This document shows, piece after piece, positions 24,573 through 33,588 of a stretch of DNA of 64,000 bases (within the stretch, counting starts at the first letter, position 1; each line of letters starts with the position of its first letter). Source of the DNA: Candidatus Trichofilum aggregatum (GTDB lineage: Bacteria; Chloroflexota; Anaerolineae; Promineifilales; Promineifilaceae); the NCBI GenBank assembly GCA_016716885.1, contig JADJUV010000004.1, positions 62,001 through 126,000 of the forward strand, in the 5' to 3' direction. The notes under the pieces are model-generated. The model was not told where the DNA came from, searched no databases, and saw only the letters and a list, made by a program, of their open reading frames with translations. The position numbers were made by a program, and so were the translations under genes.

Positions 24573-25895
24573 ATGCTGTCTGAATTAACAACTGAATTAG
24601 CGATTATTTTGGTCCTTACCCTGGCGAATGGGGTTTTTTCCGGGTCGGAAATTGCCATTGTTTCGGCCCGACGCAATCGCCTGGAGATGCAAGCGGCCGC
24701 CGGTTCACGTGGTGCGCGACAGGCCCTTGATCTGAGTGAACGCCCGGACCGGTTTCTGGCCACGGTGCAGGTTGGCATTACCCTGATCGGCACGTTTTCG
24801 GCCGCTTTTGGGGGGGCACGCATTGGCGATATTCTGGCCGTCTGGCTAGCCCAGATACCCATTCTGATGCCCTATGCCGAGACCCTGGCCCTGGGCATTG
24901 TGGTGATGGGCATCACCTATTTGTCTCTGGTAATTGGTGAACTGGTGCCAAAGCAGATTGCCCTGCACCATGCCGAACGGTTTGCCACGCTCACCGCACC
25001 GATTATGGTGTTTCTGGGGGTAATAACGCGGCCGCTTGTTGCTTTGTTATCCTTTTCCGTAAAAGGGGTGTTGCGCTTGCGGGGGCAAGAAAACGTAGCC
25101 GAGAGCTATGTGACGCCGGAAGACATCGTCTATATGGTGCGGGAAGGGACGCAGAGTGGCGCGGTTGAGGTGGGAGAAGCCCAAATGATTCAGCGGGTGT
25201 TCAAATTTACGGATCGCCCGGTAAAAACGGTGATGGTTCCCCGCAGTGAAATCGTAGTTGCTGATATTACCATGCCTCTCGTGAAAATCGCCGAGACCTT
25301 CATCGAAAGTGGTTATTCCCGTTTGCCGGTGATCGAAGGGTCTATGGAAAATGTGATCGGCTTTCTCCATGCCAAGGAGTTGATGCGATATCTGGCTCAA
25401 CCAGAAGCGACCGTGAACATTCGCCACCTGCTGCGCCCGGTTATCTATGTTTTGGGCAGTGACCATACCGATGATGTGTTAAACCTCTTCCGCCGTAAGG
25501 CCGCCCACATGGCGCTGGTTATGGATGAATATGGCCAGACGGATGGGCTGGTGACGCTGGAAGATTTGTTGGAAGAGCTGGTGGGTGAAATTCAGGATGA
25601 GTATGACGAAGGGGAAGAACAGCCCATTGTGCGCCGCGAGGATGGGAGCTGGCTGGTGAATGGTCTGGAAGCGTATGACAAAGTGAAAGAGCGACTGGGC
25701 CTGCCGACTATTTATGGCCTGGACGAAGAAGATTTTACCACCCTGGCCGGACTCATTTTGGCGCTGCTCAAGCGTATGCCCAAGGTGGGTGATAAGGTTG
25801 ATTTAGGCGATTTTACTTTGGAAGTGGTAGATATGGATGGTCGTCGGGTGGATAAGGTGTTGATCTATCAAAAAACGACAAGCAGTGATGAGTGA
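24573..25895 (+). CDS. CNNM/CorC-family (HlyC-type) membrane protein with CBS pair
   Basis: The 440-residue protein has an N-terminal DUF21 membrane domain with about four segments (LTTELAIILVLTLANGVFSGSEIAIVSARRN in outline). Two CBS domains (about 200-325; VKTVMVPRSEIV, RLPVIEGSMENVIGFLHAKEL, HMALVMDEYGQTDGLVTLEDLLEELVGEIQDEYD in outline) and a CorC_HlyC transporter-associated domain end it. The family is tied to Mg/Co efflux or divalent metal homeostasis; haemolysin is an outdated label. It lies between the two metal permeases, so a metal-related role is inferred. GTGAGG ribosome site precedes the ATG. Confidence 0.88.
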   Translation: MLSELTTELAIILVLTLANGVFSGSEIAIVSARRNRLEMQAAAGSRGARQALDLSERPDRFLATVQVGITLIGTFSAAFGGARIGDILAVWLAQIPILMPYAETLALGIVVMGITYLSLVIGELVPKQIALHHAERFATLTAPIMVFLGVITRPLVALLSFSVKGVLRLRGQENVAESYVTPEDIVYMVREGTQSGAVEVGEAQMIQRVFKFTDRPVKTVMVPRSEIVVADITMPLVKIAETFIESGYSRLPVIEGSMENVIGFLHAKELMRYLAQPEATVNIRHLLRPVIYVLGSDHTDDVLNLFRRKAAHMALVMDEYGQTDGLVTLEDLLEELVGEIQDEYDEGEEQPIVRREDGSWLVNGLEAYDKVKERLGLPTIYGLDEEDFTTLAGLILALLKRMPKVGDKVDLGDFTLEVVDMDGRRVDKVLIYQKTTSSDE

Positions 25896-25904
25896 GATAC
25901 CGGA

Positions 25905-26045
25905 AAATCTCACGCAGAGGCGCAAAGGGCGCAAAGGTTCGGAAATGGGTTTGTGTTAATTCGTGAGTCTACTGAAAAAACGCACGCAAGGGTGCAAAGG
26001 ACGCAAAGGTTCGGAAATGGGTTTGTGTTGATTTGTGATTTCTGG
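25905..26045. repeat. mosaic repeat, two tandem-like copies
   Basis: ACGCAGAGGCGCAAAGGGCG and GCAAAGGTTCGGAAATGGGT appear twice about 85 bp apart, each followed by TTTGTGTTRATTYGTGA. No gene. Confidence 0.75.
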
Positions 26046-26100
26046 GGATGAATGCAACCAGAAACAACGATACGCACCACGCACCACGTTGGAGTCAAAT

Positions 26101-27207
26101 ATGTCTGTTTCGCAACTTGAAATTCAATTAATTGCGGCCATTGTGGCGGTGGCCTGTGCTTTGCCGGGGGTGTTTTTGGTGCTCCGGCGCATGGCGATGC
26201 AGAGTGATGCCATCAGCCATACGGTGTTGTTGGGTATTGTGGTGGGTTATTTCCTGTTTCGTGACCTGGACTCACCGCTGGTGATTCTGTGCGCGGCCGC
26301 GACCGGGGTTCTCACCGTCTGGTTAACCGAGCTACTGCACCGCACCCGGCTGGTCAAAGAAGACGCCGCCGTGGGGCTGGTCTTTCCCGCCCTGTTTAGC
26401 CTGGCTGTCATCCTTATTTCCCGGTTTGCGCGGGGGGTGCACCTGGACGTGGATGCGGTTTTGTTGGGGGAACTGGCCTTCGCGCCGTTGGATCGGCTGG
26501 ACTTGTTGGGGCTGGACTTGCCCCGCGCTCTGGTGGTGATGGGGGTGATCTTGGGGCTGAATGTGGCCTTTATCGCCCTGTTCTACAAAGAACTCAAACT
26601 GGCAACCTTCGATGCGGGCCTCGCGGCCGCGCTCGGTTTCTCACCCGTTCTCATCCACTACGCCCTGATGACCCTGGTCTCCTTCACGGCGGTGGGGGCC
26701 TTTGATGCCGTGGGGTCGGTGCTGGTGGTGGCGCTGATGATTGCTCCGCCCGCGGCCGCGTACCTGCTCACCGACCGCCTTTCCCACATGCTGGGGCTGA
26801 GTGCCCTCATCGGCGTGGTCAGCGCCATTGGTGGCTTCTGGTTAGCTCGCTGGTTAGATGCCAACATCGCCGGTTCGATGGCCGCCATGACTGGTTTAAT
26901 TTTTCTCCTCATTTTTCTGCTGGCCCCAGAGCGGGGAATGGTGGCCCTGGCGCTACGCCGCCAGCGGCAACGCTGGAACTTTGCCGCCACGGCCCTGGCT
27001 ATCCACTTGTTAAATCACGAAGGGGAAGTGAACGCCCTGGATGAAAGCCGCATGGAGCATTTGCTGGAGCACATGCACTGGGAGCCACCCTTTGCCGAAG
27101 AAGTGGTGCGCCGGGCGCAGCGCATTGGCCTGGTACAGCGGGATGATAATTTGCTGGAGTTGACGGGCCGCGGCCGCGAACTGGCCCGCGAAGCCATTCT
27201 GCGTTAA
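26101..27207 (+). CDS. second metal ABC transporter permease with C-terminal winged-helix tail
   Basis: From ATG 26101 (368 residues) the ABC-3 permease begins MSVSQLEIQLIAAIVAVACALPG. Hallmarks are RMAMQSDAISHTVLLGIVVGYF and SVLVVALMIAPPAAAYLLTDRL. After the final helix a basic RRQRQRW segment leads to a helical tail: LAIHLLNHEGEV, MEHLLEHMHWEPPFAEEVVRRAQRIGLVQR, LLELTGRGRELAREAI. The architecture equals the first permease, so the two likely form a heterodimer around the shared ATPase. A longer reading starting at 26035 runs through a repeat and is rejected. Four GCGGCCGC sites are present. Confidence 0.87.
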   Translation: MSVSQLEIQLIAAIVAVACALPGVFLVLRRMAMQSDAISHTVLLGIVVGYFLFRDLDSPLVILCAAATGVLTVWLTELLHRTRLVKEDAAVGLVFPALFSLAVILISRFARGVHLDVDAVLLGELAFAPLDRLDLLGLDLPRALVVMGVILGLNVAFIALFYKELKLATFDAGLAAALGFSPVLIHYALMTLVSFTAVGAFDAVGSVLVVALMIAPPAAAYLLTDRLSHMLGLSALIGVVSAIGGFWLARWLDANIAGSMAAMTGLIFLLIFLLAPERGMVALALRRQRQRWNFAATALAIHLLNHEGEVNALDESRMEHLLEHMHWEPPFAEEVVRRAQRIGLVQRDDNLLELTGRGRELAREAILR

Positions 27208-27234
27208 GACCTTCAAGAGGAAGGGCGGATGTGA

Positions 27235-28185
27235 CTAAGGGGGAGCAATTGGAGTTGGCGTTGCCGGAAGGACAAACGTAAAAACATTTGTTCCATCCCC
27301 TGTGTTGACTGCGATCAGCATCATATTGGCCACCAAAACAAATTGGGATGGATCGATATAAAAAACAGCGTGTCCGGGGCAGGCATGACCAGGGCCAACA
27401 TCTTCTAATTCGGCCTGAGCAATGAGATCGTTGTTTGGGCCAAGTATCGCATACAATTCCACAATGGTAGGTGCAGGTGAGCTTAATTCACCGGTCACGG
27501 GTACAAATTGGTCTCCTGCAAAGACTGGCCCTTCAAACCAGATGCCGCAGGGGCCTGCTACTGTCGAGGTAGGTGTGGGGCCAATGGTGGCTGTAGGTGT
27601 ATTAAGTGGTGTCGAGGTAGGTGAAGGGCCAGGGGTAATGGTGGCTGTCGGTAAGATAGGGGTAAAGCTGGGGGTGGGTGGCGGTGTCCTTGTGTGTGTG
27701 GGCATGGGCGTTGGCGTAGCTAAACGGGCCATAATCGTACCGCTGACATCATAGCGGCAATCCAGATAGACGACATAATTCCCTTCAATGGCGAAGGTGG
27801 TGCTGTAGATGTCACCCGGCGCAATCATGCCACTGTGCCATGCATTACCAGATTGGGACATAGCCGAGGCCGCAACCCCGTCCCCCTCATCTTCTTCCGC
27901 TACTAACAAAGGCAAATATTGATAACAGTGGCGACTGCTCCCAATTTCTACCCGTTGGCTGGTGTTGTTGAGCCAGGTAACAGGTTCGCCCAGGCTCACC
28001 GTGAGCGCAACCGGGTCAAAGCCGGTTTCGTTGATGAGAATATCTGGCCCTGCGGCCGCGGCCTCACTGGTTGCTCCTCTCTTTTGCCACACCTGGAGCG
28101 ACCCCAGGAACGCGGCCGCGAGGCCTAACACCATCGCCCCATTGAACAGCCCTTTGATCAGGCGCGAAGAATGGTGAGTGAGCAT
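27235..28185 (-). CDS. exported cupredoxin-like protein with TPT-rich linker
   Basis: The 316-residue protein has an N-terminal membrane/signal segment (LFNGAMVLGLAAAFLGSLQVW). A cupredoxin-like module follows: ILINETGFDPVALTVSLGEPVTWLNNTSQ, SSRHCYQYLP and NYVVYLDCRYDVSGTIMARL, where His and Cys could be copper ligands although the usual C-x-H-x-M set is not complete. A TPTPMPTHTRTPPPTPS-type linker leads to a C-terminal beta domain with two Cys. It is convergent with the metal permease and probably surface-located. Copper binding is uncertain. Two GCGGCCGC sites encode AAA near the signal segment. Confidence 0.65.
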   Translation of the reverse strand: MLTHHSSRLIKGLFNGAMVLGLAAAFLGSLQVWQKRGATSEAAAAGPDILINETGFDPVALTVSLGEPVTWLNNTSQRVEIGSSRHCYQYLPLLVAEEDEGDGVAASAMSQSGNAWHSGMIAPGDIYSTTFAIEGNYVVYLDCRYDVSGTIMARLATPTPMPTHTRTPPPTPSFTPILPTATITPGPSPTSTPLNTPTATIGPTPTSTVAGPCGIWFEGPVFAGDQFVPVTGELSSPAPTIVELYAILGPNNDLIAQAELEDVGPGHACPGHAVFYIDPSQFVLVANMMLIAVNTGDGTNVFTFVLPATPTPIAPP

Positions 28186-28270
28186 GATGCACTCCTTAAA
28201 TGAAACGGAGAAGAAAATGGATGACGCGGCCGCGAAGGGGAAGCAACAGTGTCAGCGACCAGTTATTATC

Positions 28271-28372
28271 TCGACTTTGGCGAAAATGCGGACGACCTTG
28301 TGAAATCTCTTAATCTCTCAGTCTCCAGAGGTCAACACAAAAAACGCCAATGTCCAGTTATTATCATAACAT
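28271..28372. repeat. CTCTGGA/TCCAGAG hairpin element, copy B, with flanking direct repeat
   Basis: CTTTGGCGAAAAT ... CTCTTAATCTCTCAGTCTCC, AGAGGTC, AAAAACGCCAATGTCCAGTT. CCAGTTATTATC occurs just before (28259-28270) and again at the right end (28354-28365), resembling a target duplication or element terminus. Confidence 0.7.
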
Positions 28373-28437
28373 ACCCCGCCACCCGCTGATCGGCGTTATT
28401 GATACGTTTGCCCATTCAGATATAATCGCTCCTTGCT

Positions 28438-30243
28438 ATGATAGATCCAACAAAAATCCGTAACTTCTGTATTATCGCCCATATTGACCACGGCAAATCC
28501 ACCCTGGCTGATCGTCTGCTCCAAGCAACCGGAACCGTCTCCGACCGTGACATGCAAGAGCAGGTGCTCGACAGCATGGACCTGGAGCGGGAAAAAGGTG
28601 TCACCATCAAGGCCTCCGCTGTGCGCATGGAGTACAAAGCACAAGACGGCGAAACCTACATCATGAACTTGATTGACACCCCCGGCCACGTAGACTTCGC
28701 CTACGAGGTCAGTCGCGCCTTACAAGGGTGTGAAGGGGCCGTCCTGGTGGTAGATGCCTCACAAGGGGTCGAAGCCCAAACCCTGGCTAACCTCTACCTG
28801 GCCGTAGATGCGAACCTGGAACTGGTTCCCGTTGTCAACAAAATAGACCTGCCCGCCGCCCAACCAGATGAAGCCGCCGAGGAAATTGAAAACCTGACTG
28901 GCATCAATGCCGCGGATGTGGTTCCGATCAGTGCCAAAATGGGAACCAACGTGGTTCAGGTGCTTGAGGCCGTTGTCAAACGTGTACCACATCCAACTGG
29001 CGACCATGATGCCCCCCTCAAAGCCCTCGTGTTTGACTCCCATTACGATGCGTACAAAGGGGTGATCGCCTATGTGCGTATTTTTGAAGGCACCCTCAAA
29101 GATCGCCAGATCATCAAAGTCATGTCCAATGATGTGACGGTTGAACCCCTGGAGATTGGCGTTTTTACCCCTGGTATGAAACCAGTCAAAGAAATTTCTG
29201 CCGGGGAAGTGGGTTACATTGCCACCGGGCTGAAATCAGTGCGTGAGTGCCGCGTAGGTGACACCATCACCTTGCGCGAACGCCCCGCCGCCGAGCCGCT
29301 GGCCGGTTATCGCACCATCAAACCGATGGTTTACGCCGGTTTTTACCCCACCGAAGGGGAAGATTACAGCCTGCTCAAAGAAGCCCTGGAAAAACTGCAA
29401 CTGAATGATGCGTCCCTGGTTTATGAACCGGAAACATCCAACGCCCTGAATTTTGGTTTCCGTTGTGGTTTCCTCGGGCTGTTCCACATGGAAATTATCC
29501 AGGAGCGGCTAGAGCGGGAATACGACCTTGACCTGGTAGCCACGGCTCCCAGCGTGCGTTATGAAGTGGTGATGACGGACGAAGAGGTCAACATTATCGA
29601 AAGCCCGGCTGATTTGCCGGATGAAACCGAGATATTGGAAATCCGTGAACCGTGGATGCAGGTACAGATATTCACCCCGGAAGAATATTACGGCACCATC
29701 ATGGACCTTGTCCGTAAGCGGCGCGGTGAATTCTTGGGGCAAGAGCACCCCTCACCGGGCCGCGTTATTCTCAAATACGACATTCCCCTGGCCGAAATCA
29801 TCGTGGACTTTTACGATAAGCTAAAGAGCGGCACACGGGGTTATGCTTCGATGGATTATGAATTTATCGGCTACCGCACCTCGGATTTGGTTAAGCTAGA
29901 GGTGTTGGTGAACAAAGTACCGGTAGATGCCCTGGCGATGATTGTCCATCGGGATGATTCGTTCAACCGGGGGCAGAAATTAGTGACCAAGCTGAAAGAA
30001 TTGATTCCGCGCCAGCAGTTTGAAGTGCCGATTCAGGCCGCTGTAGGTAAACGAGTGGTAAGTCGGGCCAACGTGAAGGCCATACGTAAGGACGTGTTGG
30101 CGAAATGTTATGGTGGCGACATCACCCGTAAGAAGAAGCTGTTGGAAAAGCAGAAGAAAGGCAAGAAGCGGATGAAGATGATCGGCAATGTGGAGATACC
30201 GCAGGCCGCGTTTATGGCGGTTCTAAAGTTGAGCGAAGATTAG
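28438..30243 (+). CDS. lepA: elongation factor 4 (LepA)
   Basis: LepA is a ribosome-associated GTPase that back-translocates or remodels stalled ribosomes. The 601-residue protein has the complete G domain: AHIDHGKSTLADRLL (G1), REKGVTIKAS (G2), DTPGHVDF (G3), NKIDLP (G4). It also has LepA-specific stretches: FCGFLGLFHMEIIQERLEREYDLDLVATAPSV in outline and the C-terminal ITRKKKLLEKQKKGKKRMK. It is notable that no GCGGCCGC lies in the whole gene (none between 28234 and 30547). Hairpin repeats flank it on both sides. Confidence 0.96.
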   Translation: MIDPTKIRNFCIIAHIDHGKSTLADRLLQATGTVSDRDMQEQVLDSMDLEREKGVTIKASAVRMEYKAQDGETYIMNLIDTPGHVDFAYEVSRALQGCEGAVLVVDASQGVEAQTLANLYLAVDANLELVPVVNKIDLPAAQPDEAAEEIENLTGINAADVVPISAKMGTNVVQVLEAVVKRVPHPTGDHDAPLKALVFDSHYDAYKGVIAYVRIFEGTLKDRQIIKVMSNDVTVEPLEIGVFTPGMKPVKEISAGEVGYIATGLKSVRECRVGDTITLRERPAAEPLAGYRTIKPMVYAGFYPTEGEDYSLLKEALEKLQLNDASLVYEPETSNALNFGFRCGFLGLFHMEIIQERLEREYDLDLVATAPSVRYEVVMTDEEVNIIESPADLPDETEILEIREPWMQVQIFTPEEYYGTIMDLVRKRRGEFLGQEHPSPGRVILKYDIPLAEIIVDFYDKLKSGTRGYASMDYEFIGYRTSDLVKLEVLVNKVPVDALAMIVHRDDSFNRGQKLVTKLKELIPRQQFEVPIQAAVGKRVVSRANVKAIRKDVLAKCYGGDITRKKKLLEKQKKGKKRMKMIGNVEIPQAAFMAVLKLSED

Positions 30244-30257
30244 AACTGCGAATATCT

Positions 30258-30378
30258 CCCATCCCTAACCCCGCCCCCAGGGGCGGGGAACTTTTTCTCG
30301 TGTCATTTTTCGAGGGCCTACGCCCTCGAAAAATGACACGAATAGGTTTTTCCCCTTCCCGCCTCAAAGGGGTCTTTT
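30258..30378. repeat. GC-rich structured intergenic repeat, copy 2, likely also lepA terminator
   Basis: CCCTAACCCCGCCCCC, AGGGGCGGGGAACTTTTT, then a perfect roughly 20-bp stem TCGTGTCATTTTTCGAGGGC with its complement (30299-30342), and TTTTTCCCCTTCCC. The outer stem differs from copy 1 (GGCGCGG there) yet stays fully paired. Confidence 0.75.
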
Positions 30379-30418
30379 AGCGGTTCACCTCAACCGGCTA
30401 AAGCCGTCACTACGCTCA

Positions 30419-31882
30419 TTAATTTGTGCTTGTATGGTGTACTTGTACCTTTACGATAGCCTGACTATCTGCCTGCACCTGGGCACGGTGATCGAGGGTG
30501 TGGCCGATGATCCAGAGTGGGTGCTGGGCCGTAGCCAGAATGGGCCAGCGGCCGCGTGCTTCAGCCATGATCTGCCGTTGGTTCATTACTTTTTTAATGG
30601 CCTGAGATTGCCCCTCTAGACCTAACGGTTGGATGCGCTCGCCGGGTTGCCGCGGCCGCAACCACACCTCTTCCCCCTCATTCATCGCTACAAACGCCCG
30701 CCACGGATCTGGGTTTTCCCAAATATCGGCCAGGGTCACATGGCTGACGCGTTCGGCGGTGATAAACCAACCATCGGTCAGAGCCACCTGACCCGGCACA
30801 GGCAGGGGGATAGGCACATCGTTGGGCAGTTGGGGCCAGGTATGGGGAGAGGGGCTGTCCGCGGCCGCGATCTCCACTGTCTCATACCCCACCGACAGGC
30901 GCACACTCCCTGGCAGGGCCATCTGTTGCCCCACTGTACCCGTTTCCGCCAGACCTCGCGCCTGTTCCAACACCCCAAACGACAATTCCCCCGCTCCTTG
31001 TAATAAACGCCCAATCGCCTGCCGCAACACCCGCCGACGTAAACTTAAGGGCAGGGCCAACCAGCGTGCCCGCCTGAGCGTTACCCGGTTCACCCCCGTT
31101 TCTACCACTTCGGCCCAGCTCTCCGCCTGTAGCGCTCGGAGCAACTCTTCATCAGCCCGGACGATTTCCGCCAGATCACGCATGCGGCCGCGCACCTGGG
31201 GATTGTAGCTCTCCAACAAGGGCAGTAGTTCATGCCGGATGCGGTTGCGGTGGAATTGGGTGTCCTGGTTGGACTCGTCGTGGACGGGGTTGAGTTGGTG
31301 GGTCTGGCAGTAGGCTTCGATCTCCTGGCGGGTGGTGGTGAGGAGAGGGCGGAGGAGAGGTGGAGGGGGGATAGTGGAGAGGGGAAAGGCAAGAGGGAAG
31401 GGGGCGATGGGTAGGATGCCGCGTAGGCCAGCCAGGCCCGATCCCCGGAGCAGGTGGAGCAGGACGGTTTCGGCCTGATCGTCGGCGTGGTGGGCGAGAA
31501 GGATCGCGGCCGCGCCCACCTGTTGAGCGACTGATCCCAGAAAACGGTAACGGGCGTTACGTGCGGCTTCCTCAATCGTCCAGCCTTCTTCTTGGGCCAA
31601 CTGCCGTACATCCACTTGTGCCATGACCACGCGCACGCCCCAGGCGGTCGCTGTGGCCTGGACAAATCCGGCGTCATCATCGGCTTGCGGCCGCAGGCCA
31701 TGATGTAGATGAGCCACTACCAGGTGGGCGGGGTCAATCAGCTTGCCGTGGATGAGCAGGTGCAACAGGGCCAACGAATCCGGCCCCCCGGAGACCCCAA
31801 TGACAAAGGTGCTGGTGGGGGAGAAAGGGACGGTTGCGGCCGCGGTTTGCCAAAAAGTGGTGACTCGTTCAACGAGAGGCAT
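30419..31882 (-). CDS. tilS: tRNA(Ile)-lysidine synthetase
   Basis: TilS converts cytidine 34 of the CAU-anticodon tRNA-Ile to lysidine, changing decoding from Met to Ile. The 487-residue protein has the PP-loop VSGGPDSLALLHL (31-36), VAHLHHGLRPQADDDAGFV, EEAARNARYRFL and LAHHADDQAETVLLHLLRGSGLAGLRG in outline. The C-terminal TilS domain follows (ERIQPLGLEGQSQAIKKVMNQ). The typical length is 430-490. Seven GCGGCCGC sites make it one of the densest genes. It is followed by no clear terminator, and the upstream side carries repeats and tRNA-Leu. Confidence 0.93.
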   Translation of the reverse strand: MPLVERVTTFWQTAAATVPFSPTSTFVIGVSGGPDSLALLHLLIHGKLIDPAHLVVAHLHHGLRPQADDDAGFVQATATAWGVRVVMAQVDVRQLAQEEGWTIEEAARNARYRFLGSVAQQVGAAAILLAHHADDQAETVLLHLLRGSGLAGLRGILPIAPFPLAFPLSTIPPPPLLRPLLTTTRQEIEAYCQTHQLNPVHDESNQDTQFHRNRIRHELLPLLESYNPQVRGRMRDLAEIVRADEELLRALQAESWAEVVETGVNRVTLRRARWLALPLSLRRRVLRQAIGRLLQGAGELSFGVLEQARGLAETGTVGQQMALPGSVRLSVGYETVEIAAADSPSPHTWPQLPNDVPIPLPVPGQVALTDGWFITAERVSHVTLADIWENPDPWRAFVAMNEGEEVWLRPRQPGERIQPLGLEGQSQAIKKVMNQRQIMAEARGRWPILATAQHPLWIIGHTLDHRAQVQADSQAIVKVQVHHTSTN

Positions 31883-31911
31883 AAGCGTCGTAGCCCAGAA
31901 GATGATTAGCC

Positions 31912-32092
31912 ACAGATGTCACAGATGAGTTCTCTGTAAGAAGCCACGAATTACACGAATTAACACGAATTTTTCTCTGGTGACTTGGCACCCTTTGCGC
32001 CTCTACGTGCGTTTTTTCCGTAGACTCGCAGATCAATACGGATTTTTCTTTTCTCTGTGTTCTCTGCGTCTCTGCGGTTCATTGTTTTCACC
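31912..32092. repeat. mosaic repeat next to tRNA-Leu
   Basis: CACAGATGTCACAGATGAG, AAGCCACGAATTACACGAAT, TAACACGAATTTTTCTCTGG and TTCTCTGCGTCTCTGCGGTT. It is the same family as 4040-4155, in near-identical order over about 70 bp (GAAGCCACGAATT...TCTCTGGTGACYTGGC). Confidence 0.75.
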
Positions 32093-32106
32093 CAAGACTC
32101 ACCGAC

Positions 32107-32142
32107 TAAAACAAAAACGGCCCGTCAGATGACGAGCCATTT
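32107..32142 (-). terminator. terminator after tRNA-Leu
   Basis: On the minus strand GGCTCGTC-ATCT-GACGGGCC is followed by GTTTTTGTTTT, directly after the tRNA 3' end. Confidence 0.8.
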
Positions 32143-32143
32143 T

Positions 32144-32229
<86 letters not shown>

Positions 32230-32566
32230 ACGCAGGCAATATTGTAGCCGGAAATTGAGTAAGCTACAAAAAAAGGTCATAATTAGTTTTGGGTAAGGCC
32301 AGACCAGCTTTTATAGCATTTACGATTGACGATTTTAGATTTACGATTGGGAACAATCTGGACAACATCTCGTAAAACCTCAAAATCTTTTTCTTGAAAG
32401 CTATAAAACCTATCAGGTCTCCAGGATGGAAAGCTAGAGGCTTTTGAAAATGGTGAATGGTAAAGGGTGAATCGTAAATCGTAAATCGTAACGTGGTTGC
32501 GGCCGCGATCTGATTAAGCGACAATAACAGCCTATCCCAAAACTCCCACATCCCACGAGGTTACCC
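32230..32566. other. 337-bp spacer with ATTTACGATT direct repeats, no gene
   Basis: TTTACGATTGACGATTTTAG, ATTTACGATTGGG and ATCGTAAATCGTAAATCGTAA form short direct and inverted repeats. GCGGCCGC at 32499. The region probably holds the arginase promoter, which I cannot place. An ORF at 32264-32551 (minus) consists of these repeats and is rejected. Confidence 0.6.
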
Positions 32567-33457
32567 TTGAAACATACGATTCGCATTATTGGTGTACCCA
32601 TGGACTTAGGTCAAAACCGGCGCGGCGTTGACATGGGGCCGAGTGCCGTGCGTTATGCTGGTTTGCAGGGTCGCCTGGAACGGCTCGGTTATAAGGTTTT
32701 AGATTTAGGCAATGTGCCGGTTCCGGGCCGCGAAGAGGAGAGTGTTGAAACATCAGGTAAACGGTTGAAGGCGGTGACGGCCGTGTGTGAAGCGATTTAT
32801 GAACGCGGCCGCGACTGTGTTTCTGCCGGTGAAATCGCCATTTTCTTGGGTGGTGATCACAGCATCAGCATTGGTTCGGTTGCGGCCGCGAGTGAAAATG
32901 AAACGGTCGGCGTTATCTGGATAGATGCCCACGGCGATTACAACACCCCCGCCACCTCACCCAGTGGCAACATTCATGGGATGCCCGTCTCCGTGCTGGT
33001 AGGTGATGGGCCAGAATCGTTGGTCAATGTAGGACGGCCCGGCCCTAAAGTCGCTCCCCACCAGATTGTCCAGATTGGCATTCGTAGCCTGGACGTAAAA
33101 GAGCGAGACCGAATGCTCAACAGCGGTATCAACATCTTCACCATGCGCCATTTGGATGAAATGGGCATGGCTACGGTGGCCCGCAACGCCCTGGATCGCC
33201 TGCGCCACATGACCCGTATTCACATAAGCCTGGATATGGACAGCCTGGACCCGGACGAAGCCCCCGGCGTAGGAACCCCGGTTCCGGGTGGCCTGACCTA
33301 CCGTGAGGCCCATTTACTGATGGAAATTTTGGGCGATAGCGGCAAAGTTCATTCCATTGATGTGGTGGAGATTAACCCCATCCTGGACAAAGGTAATCAC
33401 ACCGCCGAGTTGGCCGTGGAGCTAGTCGCTTCGCTGTTGGGCCAGCGCATTCTATAG
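32567..33457 (+). CDS. rocF: arginase
   Basis: Arginase hydrolyses L-arginine to ornithine and urea using a dimanganese centre. The 296-residue protein has all metal motifs: GGDHS (residues 95-99), DAHGD (120-124) with the following NTPATSPSGNIHGMP substrate loop, and SLDMDSLDPDEAPGVGTPVPGG. Typical RocF length is about 300. The start is TTG at 32567 with ACGAGG 6 bp upstream, giving MKHTIRIIGVPMDLGQNRRG, the usual arginase N-terminus. The Mn need fits with the metal importer in the same window, though no regulatory link is visible. Confidence 0.94.
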   Translation: MKHTIRIIGVPMDLGQNRRGVDMGPSAVRYAGLQGRLERLGYKVLDLGNVPVPGREEESVETSGKRLKAVTAVCEAIYERGRDCVSAGEIAIFLGGDHSISIGSVAAASENETVGVIWIDAHGDYNTPATSPSGNIHGMPVSVLVGDGPESLVNVGRPGPKVAPHQIVQIGIRSLDVKERDRMLNSGINIFTMRHLDEMGMATVARNALDRLRHMTRIHISLDMDSLDPDEAPGVGTPVPGGLTYREAHLLMEILGDSGKVHSIDVVEINPILDKGNHTAELAVELVASLLGQRIL

Positions 33458-33466
33458 CTCCTACGA

Positions 33467-33570
33467 AAATAACGAACCGCAGAGACGCAGAGAACGCAGA
33501 GAAAAGAAAAATCTGTGAAATCTGTGAAATCTGTGGTTAAAATTTTCATTCGCCTGAATTCGTGGCAAAA
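33467..33570. repeat. mosaic repeat between arginase and GyrI-like gene
   Basis: AACGAACCGCAGAGACGCAG, AGAACGCAGAGAAAAGAAAA, and two tandem AATCTGTGA units followed by AATCTGTGGTTAAAA. It nearly matches the run at 43655-43722. Confidence 0.75.
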
Positions 33571-33588
33571 AATCTCCCGGGTTCTATC

